Source: Phocoena phocoena (lineage: Eukaryota > Chordata > Mammalia > Artiodactyla > Phocoenidae). From it: 64,000 nucleotides of DNA. The stretch spans positions 60,088,639 to 60,152,638 of the forward strand of contig NC_089220.1 of assembly GCF_963924675.1 (NCBI RefSeq). Direction: 5' to 3'. This document shows, in pieces, positions 54,741 through 64,000 of the stretch; the first letter of the stretch is position 1, and every line of letters begins with the position of its first letter. The notes below the pieces were generated by a model. That model was not told where the DNA came from. It saw only the letters and a list, made by a program, of their open reading frames with translations, and did no database searches. The position numbers and the translations under genes were made by a program.

Positions 54741-54942
54741 CTAACTCTGCTGGACCTCAGGGTCTCCTGAACATATCCATGGTCAGTAGCACAAGATGAC
54801 ATCAGGAACTGAATCGGCCAGCACTTTTCATCTTAGAGTTCCCATCCTCCAGAACTGGTCTTCCTAAAGCTGGGCCACCTGCAGCAGTAACTTCTTCCAG
54901 CCCCTCTTCCATAAAGCAACCTTCCAGATTTAAATATACCCA
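54741..54942 (-). other. Non-L1 5' extension, possible spliced exon
   Basis: This 202-bp segment lies inside the TSD of the L1 but is unlike the 5' UTR of the L1 at 38.3 kb. Similarity starts at agccatg, where the other copy has a polypyrimidine tract ending in AG. Read on the minus strand it contains an ATG-initiated frame of about 38 codons (MEEGLEEVTAAGGPALGRPV and on to a stop). I do not recognise the product. It may be an upstream host exon spliced to L1, or an alternative L1 5' UTR. Confidence 0.6.
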
Positions 54943-54958
54943 CTAATTCAGCTTTTTT

Positions 54959-55324
54959 ATATATAAAATCATATCATAAACATTTTTATTATTTCTACAT
55001 ACCATTTTAAATGCCCGTTTTAATGGTTGCACACTGTACTGTTAGGTGCTTGCTATAATTTACTAAAGCAATCTTGCTTTAAAAGAAGCTTGTTATTTCT
55101 AAATTATGTCATTTTAATTAAGTATTTTAACTGAGTACCTAAGCTACAGAAATGCAGCAGTCCTAGGTTTTGCACAATAATGCAAAATCCACAGTATCAT
55201 TATTTTGGTGTGACAGACTACAGTGACTCCAAAGTGTAACTAAAAAGTTAACACTTTTCAGTTGCAGATAACAGAGAAGAGAGAACATTGGACAAATGAT
55301 TAGAGAAATTAACTTCTCCTTTAT
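54959..55324. other. No gene seen
   Basis: AT-rich unique sequence between the L1 and a SINE. Confidence 0.45.
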
Positions 55325-55544
55325 AGATTCTGATTTATGGGCTTCCCTGGTGGCTCAGTGGTTGAGCAGGGGACGTGGGTTCGTGCCCCGGTCCAGGAAG
55401 ATCCCACATGCTGCGGAGCAGCTGGGCCCATGAGCCATGGCCGCTGAGCCTGCGCGTCCAGAGCCTGTGCTCCACAACGGGAGAGACCACAACAGTGAGA
55501 GGCCCGCGTACCGAAAAAAAAAAAAAAAAAGATTCCGATTTATG
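55325..55544 (+). mobile_element. CHR-type SINE with TSD and internal deletion
   Basis: It runs from 'gggcttccctggtggctcag' to an A17-18 tail. TSDs are agattctgatttatg (55,325-55,339) and agattccgatttatg (55,530-55,544), with one mismatch. Bases between 'gtggttgag' and 'caggggac' (the 'agtccgcctgccgatg' part of the 30.8 kb copy) are missing, removing part of the tRNA-like A-box region. Confidence 0.97.
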
Positions 55545-56885
55545 TCCACTTCTGTGTTCCATGGAAAATTTTTCTGTTGTTAAAAAGAGAAATGTTACTG
55601 GAGGTGAATTTTAATGTTCAAGTTTGACTTTTTGCTATTCCTGAAACAAAATAATTTCTTTGATTCTATTTTCATTGTGTCTCTCTAGAATAAAATCTAG
55701 ATATATATATCTATGTAGATGTTTGAGTCAAATATGCACAGAGGAAGCGGTTTTTAATAATATGTGTATGTCTTAAGGTGTTGGCTTTTCATGTGATTTG
55801 AGTACCCTGAAATCCACATTTTACATATATATGATTTTGCATACTAATGTGCTAAGGTGATGAAATTTTCATCCATTTATTTTGGTTAAGATATTGACTT
55901 AGACAAATAAAAGCACTGTCTTCCCCAAAGGAAAAGAAAAAAACTGTTACAAAACATAAAAAATATATTAAGAGGCAAAATGAACCACATTTTTGAATTA
56001 TTTATTTTAACCTTAGCATCGTTGATTTATTCTGATCCCTTCCAGAAGCAGGACCTGAAGAAATCGAACTGGCTGAAGGCAGGGTGGGGTGGGGGTCATG
56101 GGTGCAACATTAGAATTTGACTGAAGGAAAGTAGTCAAGGAAGAGGTATCCTAGTATTCAGGATAAGCGAGATGTAGATCTGCTTGTTTAGTTCATTGTG
56201 GCCTAAAAATAAAAATAGTTAACGTTGTTAATTATACTGTTAGTTGCAAATTTATTGCACATTTACAGGAGTCTTATTTTACGGTTCTTGTATAGTGAGA
56301 AATCTTCTTAACTCCTTTTGAGAGCTGAACAGTGCACTTTGGTCTTGGGGGAAATCTCATACAGTATGTGGCTTTGGATCAAAAATACATTTTCAAAGTT
56401 AGTATCGTTATGGTGGACTCATTACATCATAGATTTGATTTTGGTACACCAGATTTTCCCAAATTTATAATTAACTTTATCCTTTTGTTTGTCTCAAAGT
56501 TTATGTGGAAGGTCTATACTTAGAAGCATCATTTAACCCTGCAAATAAGTGTGGCATGTAAAACACAAGAAATAACCAAGTCATCTCTGTAGAACAAAGA
56601 TATACACCACTGTGTCCAGGATCTTTTGTTAGCACATCAAGAACATTTTAAATCAAGTTTTCTCATGTCAGGCTGTCTAGTAGCTTTCATGCAAAAATTA
56701 TTTTTAGCAGAATGAAGAACAGCCTAGATCAAATGAAGTCTTAATTTTTAGTATAATGCTTAGAAAACTGAGGTAGATCTAAGATCCCATTTCACCATAA
56801 CTGAGTGTAACAGACAGGTTCAAAGGTGGTAATGTCATATATTGTCCAAAAGAAGAACCAATCAGAACTTCTGCTCCTCCTTATT
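55545..56885. other. No gene seen
   Basis: AT-rich unique sequence without a recognised gene or element. Confidence 0.45.
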
Positions 56886-56889
56886 TGTT

Positions 56890-57010
56890 CTCTTTTTATG
56901 AATAATTTTCTGATTATAAAGGTATCACATAGTCATTGTAGAAAATTCAGAATATATAGGAAAAATATGGAGAAGAAAATCAAAATCAACTACAATCCCT
57001 CCAAAAAGGC
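56890..57010 (-). mobile_element. Old L1M-type 3' fragment, antisense
   Basis: 'ttctgattataaaggtatca', 'tcattgtagaaaattcagaa' and 'aactacaatccctcc' follow the same old L1 3' pattern as at 24.1 kb. Confidence 0.35.
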
Positions 57011-57049
57011 ACAACTGGGTCCTTGGCATGGTCAATGCAATACCACACT

Positions 57050-57390
57050 TCCCCTGGAAAAACTGGTTAGTTTAGGAGTAAGTATATGACTTAAGATCAG
57101 TAAATTAGGTCCAATAAAACTCAGTCTTCATTTTTATCCCTGAAACTATTAAGGGAGTTTAGAACTGCCAGGATTACCATGTAGGGTCACTAAGGGAAGC
57201 TGAACTGAGTGATGGATAGAAAAGGCCTAACTCCTGTGACATGATTTTAAGCCCCAAATCTAGCCATACAAGAAGCCAACAACTCCTGGACTTCTCAATC
57301 ATGTAAGTCAGTAAGTTTCACCTTTTTTTCCCCTCTGTAAGTTAGTTTAAGGTGAGTGTTTGTCACTTGCATCTAAGAGGCTTCTGGTTT
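57050..57390 (+). repeat. Unclassified LTR-like repeat
   Basis: It ends with 'taagttagtttaaggtgagt', 'gtttgtcacttgcatctaag', a wording seen at the 3' end of several mammalian LTR-like repeats ('gtttctgtcacttgcaa'). Family not named. Confidence 0.3.
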
Positions 57391-58089
57391 ATAAGCCCAT
57401 TGAGTAAACTCCCAAGCTATGGAGCTACCACAAATAATAAAACAATCACAATTCTTTATTAAACAATTCTGTGTAATTAGCACTTTGCTGAGAAACATAA
57501 AAAAAAAAAAGAAAGAAAAGAGGTAATTCTTACCTGTCCAAAACTATAGTTAGATCTCACTTCTATTGTCTCTATCAATTATTGACTCCTTGAGTGATGG
57601 GGTGTCAAATATGGAATGAAGGTAGGAGATTCTCTCATCCAAGGGTGTCATATAGGTGGCTCTAGTGCTGCGGCACCCCCCTCTCTTGTCCAGGGAAGAC
57701 ATTGCTAATTGCTCATGGCACTCAGTCGACTGAACTTAAATTTGGCCTTAGGGCTATTGTCAGCATAGCATTACAGAAAGTCCCAACAATTTACTGAAGT
57801 CAGTTCTCAAGACAGACCTATTTACTACCACTGCTGAGTCCATTCCCCTCATTTTAAAGATGGGAAAACAGAGTACCTGGGGGGTTAAGTGACTAGTTCA
57901 TGATCATCCAGGTAGTGACAGTAAGCTGTTTTTCTGGTTATCACTAACATCTTCCAGGTAGCTAAAATCATCATCTGTAAAAATTACTCAGTGGTTACCT
58001 ATAGTATTGATTGCACTTTATTGATTTAGACAAATAATGTGACATGCCTTATATTTCCCATTTTAAAACAGTTCACACCTGTTATAAGT
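57391..58089. other. No gene seen
   Basis: A weak antisense MIR core is present at about 57,845-57,950 ('tttaaagatgggaaaacaga', 'ttaagtgactagttcatgat'). Nothing else recognised. Confidence 0.45.
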
Positions 58090-58455
58090 TGTATCAGTCA
58101 GTTATTGCTAACAGATAATTACAAAAATCTCTGACACATATACAGCAAAAACCATTAATTTTCACATGGCTTTGGCATGGGTTGGTGGCTCTGCTGGGCT
58201 CAGTTGAAGAGGATTAAGCTGCAGGTTGTGTTTGCTCCACGTCTCATCCTTCTTGGACCAGTGGGCTAACCATGATATGTTCTTTTAACAGTGGGGGCAA
58301 TCTAACCACAAACGACGTTTTCATGTCCTAGCTTACTGGCTGGCTGTTAATATCTCAATGGCTAAAGCAAATTACATGGTTAAGCCCAAAGGAAGTAGAG
58401 ATGTACACATTCTTCTGTAGCAGGAGCTATAAAATTACATGGCAAAGTGTTTGGA
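58090..58455 (-). mobile_element. MLT1-like MaLR LTR remnant, antisense
   Basis: 'gtatcagtcagttattgcta', 'attaattttcacatggcttt' and 'ggcaaagtgtttggacatag' follow an antisense MaLR-type order. It is diverged; another LTR family is possible. Confidence 0.4.
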
Positions 58456-58559
58456 CATAGGGAAGAGTGAAAAATTGGAGTCCAAAATGCAATGTATCAT
58501 ATAAATCAGGAAGGAGATTTATAGGATACCATAAAAATATATAAATGGTTTAATCAAGT

Positions 58560-59045
58560 TGGGGGTAGGGTTTTCATTACCAAGGCTTTCTTTAGGGAAG
58601 CCATATTTGGTTACCAGGTAAAGAGGTAAAGGAGCTTCCTTGCAGAGGTAACAGCTTGCATAAATATTCTCTGTTGGAACAGAGAGAAGGTCAGAGTGTC
58701 AGAAGCATTGAAGGCATAGGGTAAAATAGCAAGAGATGAGATTGGAGAAGTGGGTAGGGACAGACCATTTGAATAGTCCTGGTAGTTCTATCATCCTATG
58801 AAAAGTGGAATGTCATTGATTGGTATTAAGTAGAGAAGTGACATATGCAATTTGCATTTGGAAAAGATCACTGACTACAGTGCAGAGAATCCATTGTAGG
58901 GAGCAAAAGGGAATTAAGAGCAGATAGTAGACAGATCCATTATTGTAGGAGAGACCTGTATTTGATTCTACTTTCAAGTAGGGTGGTAGGAGTGAGAACA
59001 GAGGGAGATGAACACAATAGTTTGAGGGTAGAATCAACAGGACTT
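58560..59045 (-). mobile_element. L2 LINE body, antisense
   Basis: 'agaggtaacagcttgcataa', 'agagaagtgacatatgcaat', 'aagatcactgactacagtgc' and 'agggtagaatcaacaggact' match the reverse-complement L2 body in order. Confidence 0.55.
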
Positions 59046-59059
59046 AGCTTCTTATACTA

Positions 59060-59505
59060 ACATCCCTCTTGTTCTCTTTGCTTCAGCTTCACTTACTTTC
59101 TTTCAATCCCTGTACTCACCAGGCACCCGTCTACCACAGGGTCTTTGTTATACCATTTGTTATACCTAGTATGCTCATTTCTCCACTCTGCCTAGTTTAA
59201 CTCTTAATCATCCTTCAGATTTAAGTTCTAACATCAATTCCTCAGGGAAGAATGATCTAATCTTTCAAAAAATATTATGATGGGTTCTCACAGAATGATA
59301 TGCCTCTTTTACATAATACTTGATGTAGTAGAAATTTCACATTTGTTTTATGATTATTTGATTAGGGTTTATATCTCTCCACTAAGCCTTGAACTGCATA
59401 AAGAAAAATGTTTTATTTGGTTTTAATTATCATGATGTTCCCAATTCTGAGCTCATTGTCTGTGTATGCAGTAACTACTTAATGTATGTGATTTGAATGA
59501 ATGCT
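59060..59505 (+). mobile_element. L2 LINE 3' end, sense
   Basis: 'ctaccacagggtctttgtta', 'attcctcagggaagaatgat', 'ttgaactgcataaagaaaaa' and 'gatttgaatgaatg' follow the L2 3' end. It lies only about 15 bp from an L2 in the opposite orientation. Confidence 0.65.
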
Positions 59506-60245
59506 TCTGAATGGAATATTTGGTTACATACTGGTTATATAAATGTTTACGTTGATCAGTTATTATAGGTGACAATATTTTTGAAGTTAATTTCAGGCTA
59601 GTAACAATCAAGATGAAACCAAAAAAAGCTGAAAATTGAAATCAGGAAGTAATTTTCAGAGAGAGAAGAATGAAATAACGAATTTAAGCAGAAACTGAAT
59701 ATGCTACTCTATAAAAGCCTTGATGCCTGAAGCAAGGGCACCTCTATGACCTGATGAATATGATCAATACCCTCCAAAGATTGAAGATTAAAAGTAAGCC
59801 ACTGAGTTTCAATAAGAATCATATTAAAATTCATAGTGCTGCTAAGTGACAAGAAGTCTTTTAGAGCAGAACCCAGGTAAAATTTACATTTGCTCTGGGG
59901 CATCATCTTGGTGTCATGTTTCCTCTACACAGTCAGTGAACAGAGGCCCCAAAGCCCTTGAAAACGGGTCACTCCTGAGCCTTGAGAGTGCAAGAGAGAG
60001 ATTAGGCTCTGAAGTAATCATGGAGCAGAAAACAAATTGCAATACTTTGCCATCAACAAAAAGAAATCACAGTAAACTAGTCCGTCCTAGAGGCCATTTA
60101 AATTGCCATAAACTTTTGCTTCATCCTAATCACTATACCCTAAACACTTGTGAGTTTTTCTTTATGGTTTATAGTTTCCTATTCCATAAAACTCCAAAAG
60201 AAAACATGAAACGGCAGGAAAGAAGAAACAGGCTTAGAAAGTAAA
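59506..60245. other. No gene seen
   Basis: A 132-codon plus-strand frame (59,846-60,244) has no recognised domain and lacks exon signals. No repeat recognised. Confidence 0.45.
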
Positions 60246-60404
60246 TGTTATTTGTTTTTTTTTGTTTTTCCACCCCTCCCCCACCCCCCGCTTTCCCCCC
60301 TTGGTGTCCATACATTTGTTCTCTACATCTGTGTCTCTATTTCTGCCTTGAAAACTGGTTCAGATTCCACATATATGCGTTAATATATGGTATTTGTTAT
60401 TTGT
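60246..60404 (-). mobile_element. Very short 5'-truncated L1 with TSD
   Basis: About 140 bp of antisense L1 3' UTR ('cttggtgtccatacatttgt', 'tctatttctgccttgaaaac', 'tccacatatatgcgttaata') is flanked by identical tgttatttgt at 60,246-60,255 and 60,395-60,404. A T-rich stretch marks the A tail. Confidence 0.88.
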
Positions 60405-61489
60405 AATTTAGGATTTTTTAATGACGTTTTTTGTTTATATGTGTTAATTTTGCTGCGAGAAGCAAAGAGTAGAAAGATCTCTCATATAGATGCTGAATGC
60501 TCTGTGCCCACTCTCTTGGATCACCAGTTACTGCTACTACTATTATTGCTATTATTATGATTATTACTATTATTTGGACTTATAGTTGGTACTGTTACTG
60601 GACTGCAGCCAATATCTTTAGGTCACAATGAATCTTTCAGAATATTTTCTTGGATAGCACAATTGTAGGCAAATAGCCTAGACTGATGCATCCTTGTGGT
60701 CTGCTATTCCTTTTGCCTTGACTACATTATTCTTAGACTGGCATGGGGAGTTTGCTTTCTCTCTGAAGGGTAACCATGCAATTTGGAGTCCTGAGAACTT
60801 CAGACTAAGCATTTAGACTCATTGCAAGTAAGATCTTTTCTTGCAATTGAGATGGAGAAACTTGTAAAGTTATTCACAGTGGCCTTTTCAAACAAGACAA
60901 TGCTTATGGCAGTTTTCATCCTTGGATATTTTTAAGTTTCCAGACTCTTAACTCTTACCTGTTCTTTTTTCTTTTTTTGATGAATATTTCCAAGTGTGTG
61001 TATATGTATTGCCTTAAGGTTTTATATTTCATTTGAATTCAAGTTCTAAATTACTTTTGTGGTTGTTTGCAATAAAGTCTTTGTTTTTAGATTTGGAGAC
61101 CAGAAAAAAAATGATTAAAAAAACTCAATATGATTTTTGAGACATATTGAATAAGTATTAAGAAAATGAACATTCTGGCAAAGATGCAAACTTACTGAAT
61201 GTGAAATATGCCATTTCTAAGTTACTCTACCTAGAATGACAAATTAGAGGTGATTTAAGGTATGAAAGTGAAGGCTTTTTGAGCTACAAACTTCTGTAGA
61301 ATATTCTTCTTCATCAGTTGTGCTCAGTCCCCCGAATTTCTAGATTCTAGTCCGTGCTAAGGCTTTGGGGGCATAATCAAAAATGTAGTTTCGTGAGTCT
61401 GCCATGGTAACAGAGACTCTATCATTGTTTTATGAACAAGGATTCTGGTTGTTGATAGTAATTTACTTATGAAGCCTAGAAATCAAAGC
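60405..61489. other. No gene seen
   Basis: Unique-looking. A small (TTA)n-type microsatellite lies at 60,535-60,575. Confidence 0.45.
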
Positions 61490-62640
61490 TACCTGTATTT
61501 GTTAAGTTTTTGCTGTGTGCCCAGTGTGTTCTAGAAAGCAGAAGTAATGTGCTCTGCTATGGGGGAGCTTCAAGTCAATGATTAAATAGTTTAAGATAAT
61601 AGAGAATCAAGAGGCAGCTTCTGTGTTAAAACTTACAAGGGTAATGGGATACAGAAAAGGGGAAGATTATGGCTTTGGAGTTGGAGGAGGTGGAGGTAGA
61701 ACTTGAGGCAGCTGTGAAAGATGTATAATCCATGAAGGCATTTATGAGAAGGAAGAGGGAAATGCTTATAGGGAATGAGGAGGGGAGCATCTCAGTTACA
61801 GCAAACTATAGCTATGAGTGAGGCATGTGTGAAGGGGATTAAAGTATAGGGGATTCGAAGTATAGGCATTGAGGAAGGAAGTTGCGGTGTGTGGCTTAAA
61901 GGTTGTACACCACTGCTCCCTTCTTTAACGTCTGTACTTCTTACTTTTTGTTGTAACAGAGACTTTGACTTCCAGGGAAAGGAGTTTGATTTTATACTGA
62001 GCAAAGGAATTCATGAGGAAAATGAAATGTGTTTGAGGAGGCATAGCAAGGCCATTACCCAAAGGTGCAGGAGAGAGGAACTAGAATTACTGTGACCAAG
62101 TAGGAAGTTACTGCAGCAATTTAGTGTAAAATAGTGAAGACCTAAACCAGGGATTGGTCATTTTTTTCTGTAAAGGATAAAATAGTAAACATTTGAGACT
62201 TTTTAGACCATATGGTCTCTGTGGCAGCTCTTTGACACAATATGCAAATGAATGAGCATGGCTGCATTCCAACAAAACTTTATTTAGAAAAAAACCAAAC
62301 GGCAGAGGGCTGTATTTGGCCTGCAGGCTGTAGTTTACTGACTTTTGGTCTAAACCATAGTGGTGACATGGAAATGAAAAGAAAGAAACAATTTGAGATG
62401 TTGAAAAAATACTATCACATTTTCATATCTGCTTGAATAAGAGGGGTTAGGAGAGGAAGGAGCAAAATATTTCAAACAATACATCAGTCCTTGAAATAGC
62501 AATGTGGGATTTATCAATATGGACATGGTGAATAAATTTGCAAAAGTTAACTTGTTGAAGGAGAAGAATGGAAGTTAAGGACTGACTGTTAGGATAGCTG
62601 GGGATGGAGTAGTGACTGGCCTCTGAGATGGTGTCAATAC
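61490..62640 (-). mobile_element. L2 LINE body, antisense, interrupted
   Basis: Weak antisense L2 wording is visible on both sides of a DNA transposon: 'gaagttactgcagcaattta' on the left, 'gtggtgacatggaaatgaaa' and 'gttaaggactgactgtt' on the right. It is highly diverged, with approximate ends. Confidence 0.4.
62142..62357. mobile_element. hAT-Charlie-type DNA transposon with 8-bp TSD
   Basis: A non-autonomous element with 'ttctgtaaaggataaaatag', 'gaccatatggtctctgtggc', 'attccaacaaaactttattt' and 'ttggcctgcaggctgtagtt'. Imperfect terminal inverted repeats (gggattggtca and tgacttttggt) are flanked by ctaaacca at 62,142-62,149 and 62,350-62,357, the 8-bp duplication expected for hAT. It has no transposase. 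Confidence 0.75.
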
Positions 62641-64000
62641 CTTGTTTCTTGATCTAGATGCTAGTTTCACTGGAGTGTATAATTTGTGAAAATATATGAA
62701 GCTGCACAATTATGCTTTTTGTCTTTTGTTTATTTTTGTTATACTTTAATAACTGTTTAAAGGGAATTGAAAGAGGAAGTAAAACCAGTGAGAAGACAAA
62801 GAAATCATGATCAGAGAAGTAGGAGAAGAACCAGAAGAATAAAATATCATGGAAACCAAGAGAGGGTAGAAGAGAAGGGACCGATTGGTCGGATCAGAGA
62901 AAGAAGCAAGGTTAAGATGAGGACGGAGAAATGGGTTTAAATTTACCTAGGAGGTAAGAGATGACCTCCAAATGGTAGCTTCAGTGGAGCATTAGATTGA
63001 AAATTAAATTTCAGGTTTTTAAGCAGAAAAGAGGAGGTAAGGAAATGGAGCAGTTTATTTAAAAACTCAAGGACAGTGGTTGTAAAGGAAAACACAAAAG
63101 TAACATGTAGTGAAGGGAATAGTAGAATAAAGTGAGGGTTTTATTTCTGATTTTTTTTAATGGGGAGTGTTATGTATGTTTGAGAAAAAGGACAATTAAA
63201 TGAGTGTAAAAGACTGAAGATGTGAATAAAAGATGGAGAATATATGGGACTAAATAAGCTAGATCAGAAGGATGTATACCTCTAAAAAACAAAAGGGTAA
63301 AAATCAGAAAGAAAGGCAAGATAAATTCAGATAAGAAGTTACTCTGAAGAAGGGCAGATCTATCCATGGTGGTGAAGCCATCTGCCCAGTTTTGTTTGCA
63401 TGTATGTAGGAGAGTTGATTTGGGGGTTGAAGGAAAGAGGAAAGTCTCTGTAACTTTAGGAGCAAGTTAGTAAAAACTGGTTAGGTATGGTTGTTAAAGA
63501 ATAAGATGCAATCCCAGGATATTCCCCAAAGCATCTCCTTGAATAATTGGCTGGTGTCTGACAACTATGACTATGAATGTGGTTGACTAGCACATCAAGT
63601 TACAAATTCCCATAAGCAATATCATTATTGTATTATAGGGGAAATCCCACGTATTTGAAGATCCATCTTGATGCCACAATTTTTCCTTTTAGTACATACT
63701 TTATTTTATGGAATTGTTATAATGAAGTTGAAAAAGGAATCTGGCATAACTAATTTATAAAACAAAACTTCTAATATTAAGATCAAAACTCTAAATGGTT
63801 AAAATTTAGAGTTTAAATTTACAAAAGTATTTAATAAATGAACAAATATGGTATGCACACCCACAACCTTAAAAATTCAGTGATTCTTCTCTATATAATC
63901 TTAAAGAGGGTTGTGTTGCACACATATACACAATACCAATAAAATCAGACTCCTAATTTTAAGGACTCTGGATGTTTATTTAACTGTTTTTATAACTTGT
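62641..64000. other. No gene seen
   Basis: A purine-rich stretch (62,760-63,360) followed by AT-rich sequence to the window end. No gene or named repeat recognised. Confidence 0.45.

Larger units (their letters stand above)
48827..54958 (-). mobile_element. Near full-length L1 with 16-bp TSD
   Basis: TSDs ctaattcagctttttt lie at 48,827-48,842 and 54,943-54,958 and are identical. Between them, on the minus strand, are a 5' extension (54,942-54,741), L1 5' UTR (54,740-54,240), ORF1, spacer with a SINE, ORF2 (about 53,095-49,340) and 3' UTR with A tail (48,843). The 3' UTR matches the copies at 16.7 and 19.1 kb. The 5' UTR is only about 500 bp plus the extension, against about 1,960 bp in the L1 at 38.3 kb. 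ORFs are broken, so the element is inactive, but long ORF2 frames survive, suggesting moderate age. Confidence 0.96.

Overview
This is a mammalian, AT-rich, intergenic or intronic window with no intact host gene. It most likely comes from a cetacean (whale or dolphin). The best lineage evidence is a set of short tRNA-derived CHR-type SINEs of about 200 bp. They have the 'gcttccctggtgg' head, the 'gggttcgtgcc' B-box region and an A tail, and occur at 7.0, 25.2, 28.4, 30.3, 30.8 and 55.3 kb. Longer, older relatives occur at 27.6 and 53.2 kb. Most short copies still have nearly identical target-site duplications (TSDs). I saw no BovB element, which fits a cetacean better than a ruminant. I recognised no exon of a functional protein-coding gene, no functional RNA gene and no CRISPR. 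Family names are recalled from consensus sequences, not from a database search.

Layout. 1-13 kb: unique sequence with old MIR, L2, L1M and MaLR (MLT1) remnants. 13.3-13.9 kb: a well-preserved solo retroviral LTR on the minus strand with TATA-like box, polyA signal and a 20-bp tandem repeat. 14-21 kb: an L1MA-type 3' end, an MLT2 LTR, a 5'-truncated L1 with an internal tandem duplication, and an old L1 5' region split by a younger L1. 21-36 kb: mostly unique sequence with SINEs, L2 and MIR pieces, a probable degraded ERV interior, and a striking (CT)n(CA)n(TG)n microsatellite at 29.2 kb. 36.4-46.9 kb: a compound block of an old L1M, an almost 5'-complete L1 that stops abruptly inside ORF2, an antisense intronless SMARCA2 (BRM) fragment, then another old L1M. 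48.8-54.96 kb: a nearly full-length L1 on the minus strand with a 16-bp TSD, hit by a CHR SINE between its ORFs. 55-64 kb: unique sequence with L2, MLT1-like, hAT and short L1 fragments.

The most interesting structure is the 5' end of the 48.8-54.9 kb L1. Its outermost ~200 bp is unrelated to the other L1 5' UTR in this window. The two elements become alike exactly after an AG that, in the other copy, ends a long polypyrimidine tract. This looks like a foreign exon spliced onto an L1 5'-UTR acceptor before retrotransposition. Second is the SMARCA2 retrocopy, whose two ends both lie inside the coding sequence and both abut L1 sequence, with no 3' UTR or polyA tail.

The elements do not work together as a pathway; they record successive insertions. 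Relative order can be read from nesting: old L1M and L2 first, then the L1s, then the CHR SINEs.
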